Shown here in pieces: positions 58,201 through 64,000 of a stretch of 64,000 nucleotides of DNA. The stretch is taken from assembly GCA_027922465.2 (NCBI GenBank), contig BQMF02000120.1, forward strand, positions 372,001 through 436,000, given 5' to 3'. Numbering within the stretch: position 1 is the first letter of the stretch; each line of letters begins with the position of its first letter. This stretch comes from Turritopsis dohrnii. Lineage: Eukaryota > Cnidaria > Hydrozoa > Anthoathecata > Oceaniidae. Made by a program: the position numbers and the translations under genes. The notes below the pieces were generated by a model. That model saw only the letters and a list, made by a program, of their open reading frames with translations, did not search any database and was not told the DNA's origin.

Positions 58201-61200
58201 ACTTCTTGTAACCAGGGAAACAGTTGCATGAGTAACTTCCAACTTTATTGGTGCAAATTTGTTGACATGGTGAAGTAAGGCAGTCATCAACATCTAAAAA
58301 AAAACTTTTCTTCACAGAAATTCTGAGACTACAACAAGATATTGAAGAGAACTTTAACATGAAACAGCTATACCATAACATTTTCGGCCATCACCAGTAA
58401 AGCCATTGGGGCAGGCGCCACATATAGCCACATTTTGTGAATTGGAAACACTGGAAGAGCATGACACATTAACAAAACATGGATCCGCCTCGCAAACATC
58501 TATTTCATCTTCACAATGTGAACCAACAAAACCCTTTTTGCAAACACATTGAACAAATGACAAATAAATGCCTGTGATATAAGCTACAAAAGAAAATATT
58601 ATTCAGAAATAAAAAGATCCAAAAAAACAAATTTTTAGCATGAAATAATCAATGAAAAACTTGTTAAGAAAAATATACTATTTTGTACCTTCTTCATATT
58701 CTAAGTCTTTGTAATCACACATTCCATTATTCAAACAATAACAGTACAAAATTTTGGGCTGCAAGACTGCCGAAAGTCCGAATTCATCTATGACACCAAT
58801 TTCTAAGGTTTCATTAAGGAAAACTGGAGTTAGCTGCACTGATCCAGTTTTTTCATCCAATAACTGAATTGAAGATGTGAAGTTTGTTTTGATGAAATAT
58901 GTTAAGTTTGTAGAAGTGTTTGATGATGCTTTAATATCAAAGTTAAATCTTTGGTTATGGGTGACATTGAGTAAGGCGGGACCATAGACTTTTGGCTCTT
59001 CCAAATCTGTGAAGGTTGATATAAAACATTTAAAACAAGATTTTTACACAATCCATGAAAATATTGATAAAATTCAAACTTACTTATCAACTGGTTCACC
59101 TCATCTGCTTCATCAATAAAATTTTTTCCATTAAGAGCCAACTCTTGACTATTTGAAACAGCCAGATCAAAAAAACATTCCCGGTCAGTGGAGAAATCGC
59201 CACAAACCTTTTCTGCGACTAGAATTGCTGAATTATTTTGAAATAACTCATTTATTGTTGTCAAAAATGTTGGGACAAAATTCCGATTAAGGCCAGTATG
59301 ATTTTGACTGAATAAAGATTCATTGTAAGCAACAACCCCTAAAGAATGATAAGAATGAATTTATAAAATATCAATCGATTATGATTTTGATTTTATATAT
59401 TTTGGCAGCAAATAAACTTTAATTCCAAAAAAACAACATTTTGATTTAAACAAAAACAAGATGAAAAGAAAGAGATCATTACACGTGTTTCCAAATTTGT
59501 AATAAATTTCTTCTTCTGTTGAATTTATTGATAGTATGGTGCCATGAAAACTTTTCAGCTCATCTTCTATGTTGTCATTCAAAGTACCTAACAACCCTGT
59601 AGTGTTGTAGTCTACATCGTCAGGTATAGATACGACACTTTGTAGCATATCTGAGAAGATTTCAACTTCAACACTAGCGCCAGACAGAAAATCAAAAGTG
59701 ACGATTGGATTTGCACTTGTATTTATATCATATAACACTTCCACATCACCAAATGTTGATGTTGTAAGATTTTGCTGTGTGCCGTCTACAAGGAGTACTA
59801 CATTCTGAGCTGAAATTCAAAAAATATTTTGATGCAAGTTAATGATGTAAATGATGTATTAAATCTTAATAAAATAAATTCAAATAAAATCAAAGCTTAC
59901 TTCTAAGATGGTAGTATAATTCCACTGTAGGCTGCTCTAATTCAGTTAAAGCAAAACCACAGAACACAGTCGCTTTGGCATTAGGATCACTATTGGCAAG
60001 ACATGTTCTTCCTTGAATTTTAAGGTCTGCTGTATACACCAAATGATAATCACCAAGTCCATTATAAGTGTATTGCAAACCATCTAATGTTTTTATATGC
60101 GGATCCCCATATGATGAACCTAAAGGTGAATCACAAAAACGTTTTAATCAGAGATAATAAAAAGTAAAATCTTACTAAAAATTACTGAAAAACTCACATT
60201 TTTTTGGAGCTTTATAATATTCACAAGACGGTATTACCACATGACTGGTATAGTCATTACATTTCCCGGAATTAATACAACACTGTCGAAATGGGTTAAC
60301 ATCTTGTAGGATAGCTTCTGCCCGAAACAGTCTTCGGTTCCTTCGTATTTGTCGAATAGAATCACTAGAAGCTTTCAAGTGGTTTTGTGTTAACGGTGAA
60401 CGTAACCCACTAATAGTTTTAATTAAACCACCGTGTAATGGTTCATAACAACATCTTGTTACAACAGCATATTTATCACCATTTTTATTTCTTAAATTAG
60501 TGTACCATATGTTCTTTCTCTGTATACAGTACAGTTTTGAACCATCTACGTCAAGACAGTTTCTTTTTTTCTTGCCCTTCCTGAAAATACACCTCATTAT
60601 AGTATGGAGAAGAAAATCTTCTGGCTCATATCTTCTATCATAGACTGCTTGCTGTATACTGCAGGGACAAGACATTCTTCTTTTCATTTTTTTTGATCGA
60701 AAATTGATGTATGCTGCTAAAAAGTCTGCTGACGGTAGTGAATCTTTCCATTGATTACACTCATTTGCAGCATTGTTATTTGTTGAGTTAGAGACTTGAA
60801 AGATCCATAATCCATTAACTCCAACATTTCCAGGTGCCTTATCGAAGCGTAGTTTGCCATATGGAGATACTACATTTGGAACCAAAGATAAAGATGGGTT
60901 AAATCTATAACCAACTTGAACTTTGAAAGTATCGTATGGATCATCCCACAGCATGTTATAATAAACGTAATATACAAATGTATTGACACCATCTGTAGTA
61001 AGAACACATTGAAATGTTGCTTTCTAAAGTATATGAGATTGAAGAAAAGTTAGTATTGACGTAGTTTGCAAATACTGACTTACAGACATTTTCTATCAAT
61101 ACTGAATACTAGTAACCCGGGTAAAATTTTTAACCGAATAGACCTTTCCCGAATTTCTGTTTAAACACCGTGTTATGGCCTAGCTTCTAAGTTTTGCCTC

Positions 61201-64000
61201 TTTTTCAAACTCTTAATTACTTCTAATTATTCCACTGGGGAACTGAAAAAACGAGTAACTATTACTTACTGAGAACATTATGCAATTAGAAAAACAATAA
61301 AGAACATAGAAACGAGGCGAAACTTAGAAGCTAGGCCATAACACGGTGTTTAAACAGAAATTCGGGAAAGGTGTATTTAACTTTGAAAAGGATGTTTCAA
61401 ATGCCGTGTTTCCCCCGTGATGAAAATCTTATTTACGGAATTGCAACTTGAAAGTGTACTCATGTTGTAAAGCTTGAAAATCTGATCAAAAAAATGTATG
61501 GGATTGTTTCGCTACGCTCAACTGTTAGAGAGATATCGGCAATCAAAGAATTTGATGACGTCATATCGGTCACCCCATCAATCGTATCGCCACCCCTAAA
61601 AAACATCAGTTATCCCTATTGGTTCTCTAGATATCTCCCCAAAAATTCCGCGATCGATTGGGGATGCAATGCAATGGTTCCCCCGTGGTAGATTAAAAAA
61701 CTGATGTCAGATGTCACGTGCTTTTAGAATAATCACCTCTACGTGGTTTTACGCACAACTAAGAAGGATTTGACTGTAAATTTAAACTAAAAACTAAAAA
61801 CTGGATGCACAGTGCGTATTAGGATATAGACTAGTATCCCGTGTAAAACAATTTTACAGGTTTTAATTCTGAAAATGACGTCTCAAAAAATGATGACAAA
61901 AAATTAAATCACAGAATAACAAACAGAAAGTGCATCAGTATTGTAAGTACTGTAAACTCTCTCTAATTCCCTAAAGCCTAACCTTAAGAAAACACTTTTA
62001 ATTAAAAATCTCCAGGTATTCCGGCTAAAGCATTTTTAGTTCAACACTGGAGTTATGAACAGAAAAACTTTTTATTCAGAAGAACTGAAACATCAAAATA
62101 TCCATAATAAATCTTTCACGATACGATATATGCAGTAGTAAAAATAAATTGAGCGTACAGGCAAACAACAAAAAGATTAAAATCGCTGTAACTGTTCATG
62201 GAATCCAAACCCCAGTGTAAATAAAAGCCAAACGCGAAAGTCGTAAAAGTGTCAAAATGAAAACTTTAAACAATTGCGATTTTCTTTACAAACCCAGAAT
62301 GTCAAGATTAAAAACCATGATATTCATTTCTTCAATCGCGTATTATTTGAAAAGTAATGACGCAGAAACCCTATTAAACCCTATTACTATAAGAAAAACA
62401 AAACAAACAAACAAAAACGTTCTAAAGCGTACTTACTCTAAAAACATTAATATATCTTAAAAAACCTTCGTTGCTGTCTATTGTTTCTTGATCTCGCGAA
62501 CAATCAAAACATTTGAAACGATGAAAATGCAATGTAAAGGTATCTTTCCTTATACTAATCGTAGAAAAATATTAACCGTGGTCTGGCACACTTTTATGAA
62601 TAAATGGTCGCAAAAACGACCCGAAATTTTAGAGAGTGAGCGCGTGAAAAAAAGCGGATGCACACTCGTAATTAGTATAAACACTTACCATTGAACTATT
62701 AAATAACGTTAACCCAATTGTTGAAGGGTACGGCGTCACTTCAAACCAGGTGATAACAGCAACATAAGTTGGAGTAAATGTGGTGACACTTGTTTTGCTT
62801 TGTATCATGGACTGAACACTACTTTTCACTGACACTGCTTCAGCATTATTTGCTTGCTCTTCAAAAGAACTATAATAAACTCGATTGGAGAGCGATTCTT
62901 GATTTGATATTGTGGTATCAATATCTGTCCAGTATGGTGCAAAGATCGTGCCATCACTGAGTGGTGTTCCTAGGTCCCCAAAAGGTCCTTCCTCACATAT
63001 ATTTAAACCAACTGAGAGGAAACCATTTACACAAACCTAAAATTACCATAATCAGAAGTTAAACAATTGCGAATCTAGTAAAAAACAATATCTTGTAGAG
63101 TATTCTTCGACCAGTGTATGTCATCATCTGCATTTATCAACATTTTACATCACACATCACTACACTAAACATTACTCACATATAAATCATGAAACAGGGC
63201 ACCAGATATGGGAAAACCATCAATGCTTTGGATTCGAACAATCGGTTGGTTTACATCGGCATTTTGAATAAAATTTCCCGATTTATATGGCACAAAATAA
63301 TCAACTAAATTAAAAACAGGCTTTAAAGAATTTCTGGTGTTTTGTTTACTGGATAAGAATTTCATCAATATTAGCTTAAAAAATTGAACTTACCTACACA
63401 ATCTTTTCCGTCACCAAGGTATCCAGAGTTGCAAGTACAATTATAAGATCCAGGTGTATCACTACACAAAGCATTTAAGTTGCAGTCATTTGTTGAAGTG
63501 AAAAGACATTCGTTTATGTTTGTACATGTATGTGGTGCAGTAAATTCATATCCAGTGTTACAACTACATTGATATGAACCTGGTATATTTGTACATTGTT
63601 GATCACAAGGGTTATTGGTTAAGCATTCATTGATATCTGAAACAAAACAAGAGGAGAAGAATGTTTTTTACAATGTTCAAGCACAATTTTTTCGGATTGT
63701 ATCTAAATGTGGAAACCACCTTAAAACATCTTGCATCAACACCCAGTTTACGTATGAAAAGGTCTTTTTTTAATAAAGGTGCTGATCTGGTCTTCCATGA
63801 CCAACTGGTTTCAAAACCAAATCAGTTCGAAGAATTTTCATTAAAATTGAACTGAATGCAACCACTAATTGAATGAACAGTTATAAATGAGTGCTGTTTC
63901 AGAAATCATTTTAAAATATTTGGATAAATGGTCAGTAAGGTTTAAAAATGTAATTTTACTCATTTTTCTGTATCATGAAAAAGCATTTTTCCTTTTCTTA
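52272..64000 (-). CDS. Mucin-like membrane protein: EGF-NIDO-AMOP-VWD-EGF(n)-SEA-TM, 5' end beyond window
   Basis: Twenty-three exons join in frame for 1782 residues (minus order): 63636-63394, 63304-63180, 63036-62689, 61023-60198, 60119-59901, 59809-59483, 59338-59084, 59006-58689, 58583-58374, 58293-58054, 57314-57069, 56834-56571, 55910-55668, 55457-55218, 55133-54927, 54770-54531, 54244-54206, 53902-53766, 53676-53615, 53526-53354, 53263-53132, 52841-52733, 52416-52272. Domains in order: two calcium-binding-type EGFs; NIDO ([29 protein letters not shown]); AMOP ([34 protein letters not shown]); VWD ([20 protein letters not shown] to [13 protein letters not shown]); about 17 EGF modules; SEA-like ([21 protein letters not shown]); a last EGF; one membrane helix ([20 protein letters not shown]) with an RRKRRK stop-transfer; a 50-residue tail ending NVPDY. 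Mucin-4 and coral skeletal-matrix mucin-like proteins share this NIDO/AMOP/VWD order, suggesting cell-surface adhesion or matrix function. Confidence 0.92.
54206..54244 (-). other. 39-base Ser/Thr mini-exon of the mucin-like gene
   Basis: The exon encodes [13 protein letters not shown] between the last EGF pair and the SEA-like segment. Its 39 bases keep the frame (phase 1 in, phase 1 out), so it could be skipped without harm. The Thr/Ser/Pro content suggests O-glycosylation. Confidence 0.7.
55477..55564. repeat. Perfect 27-bp inverted repeat in an intron
   Basis: The arms 55477-55503 and 55538-55564 are exact complements around a 34-base loop. The core is TTGGAGGTTTCCCC and its inverse. It lies only 20 bases from the acceptor of the exon starting at 55457. 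Confidence 0.95.
55996..56013 (+). repeat. Solo terminus like the 886-bp TIR element
   Basis: CAACCTCGTACCCAGGGT followed by TTCTTGCCTTTTGATA matches the left end of the 40,069 element apart from a few bases. It lies in an intron of the mucin-like gene between the exons ending at 56571 and starting at 55910. No opposite end was seen nearby. Confidence 0.6.
57560..57935. repeat. Repetitive intronic sequence, AT-rich with GCCCCTG motifs
   Basis: The motifs AAATGCCCCTGTCC, CCAGGGGCATTTATT and TTGCCCCTGTTTGAATAA are partly inverted to each other and resemble the GGGGCGCTTATT-type interior motifs of the element at 37,948. It lies in the mucin-like intron between exons 57314 and 58054. Limits are uncertain. 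Confidence 0.4.
61105..61945 (-). repeat. Family A repeat with internal hairpin, in an intron
   Basis: This stretch holds reverse-complemented family A blocks (TTATCCCTATTGGTT, CACCTCTACGTGGTTTTACG, GACTAGTATCCCG). At about 61146-61205 and 61311-61370 a 58-bp inverted repeat surrounds a short loop (core CGAATTTCTGTTTAAACACC). It sits in the mucin-like intron between exons 61023 and 62689. Confidence 0.75.

Noticed and set aside
1..64000. tRNA, rRNA or other structured RNA genes
   Set aside because: I found no cloverleaf with conserved TTC-type arms and no rRNA-like stretch by eye; a tRNAscan run would be decisive.

Overview
The window is animal nuclear DNA: AT-rich, with split genes bearing GT-AG introns, a motile-cilium gene, an EGF/NIDO/AMOP/VWD membrane protein, and many decayed DNA transposons and LINE pieces. 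The mucin-like architecture and the particular transposon-derived families point to a cnidarian. That placement is inference. No operons, tRNAs, rRNAs or CRISPR arrays are seen.

Layout. 1-7.7 kb: minus-strand gene for dynein regulatory complex subunit 7 (DRC7); 14 exons fit, the 3' end is off the left edge and a repeat sits in intron 2. 7.7-14 kb: repeat-rich, with a LINE reverse-transcriptase remnant, four copies of one dispersed repeat family and an inverted-repeat element. 14.1-14.6 kb: a two-exon gene for a small basic, probably nuclear protein. 14.7-15.9 kb: a decayed pogo-like transposon. 16-22 kb: sparse, with a foldback element and a possible THAP remnant. 22.2-23.4 kb: a two-exon coiled-coil gene on the minus strand. 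24.5-32.8 kb: transposon graveyard, holding a TIR element with a broken multi-copy gene, a CR1-like RT fragment, a HECT-like E3 C-terminus with a small element inside it, and an integrase-like gene split by a Harbinger-type MITE. 33.7-34.8 kb: an intronless D-aspartate/D-amino-acid oxidase gene with a peroxisomal-type C-terminus.

35-41.6 kb: LINE 3' fragments, a ~129-bp tandem array, a MITE, and a coiled-coil pseudogene split by an 886-bp element with 9-bp target duplications that itself carries an inverted piece of the same gene family. 42.2-45.5 kb: the most unusual block, a TATA box followed by uninterrupted reading frames of 168 and 781 codons on the same strand; the larger protein looks like a DDE/RNase H-fold transposase with possible RAG1/Transib-like motif order. 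47.6-49.2 kb: a large inverted duplication of coding-like sequence. 50.1-50.8 kb: a decayed coiled-coil stretch.

52.3-64 kb: 23 consecutive exons, all in compatible phase, of a large minus-strand gene: EGF pair, NIDO, AMOP, VWD, about 17 EGF-type modules, a SEA-like segment, one transmembrane helix and a short tail. Its 5' end is off the right edge.

The intact host genes (DRC7, the small nuclear protein, the coiled-coil gene, the oxidase and the mucin-like gene) have no evident functional link; they are separated by nested mobile elements.
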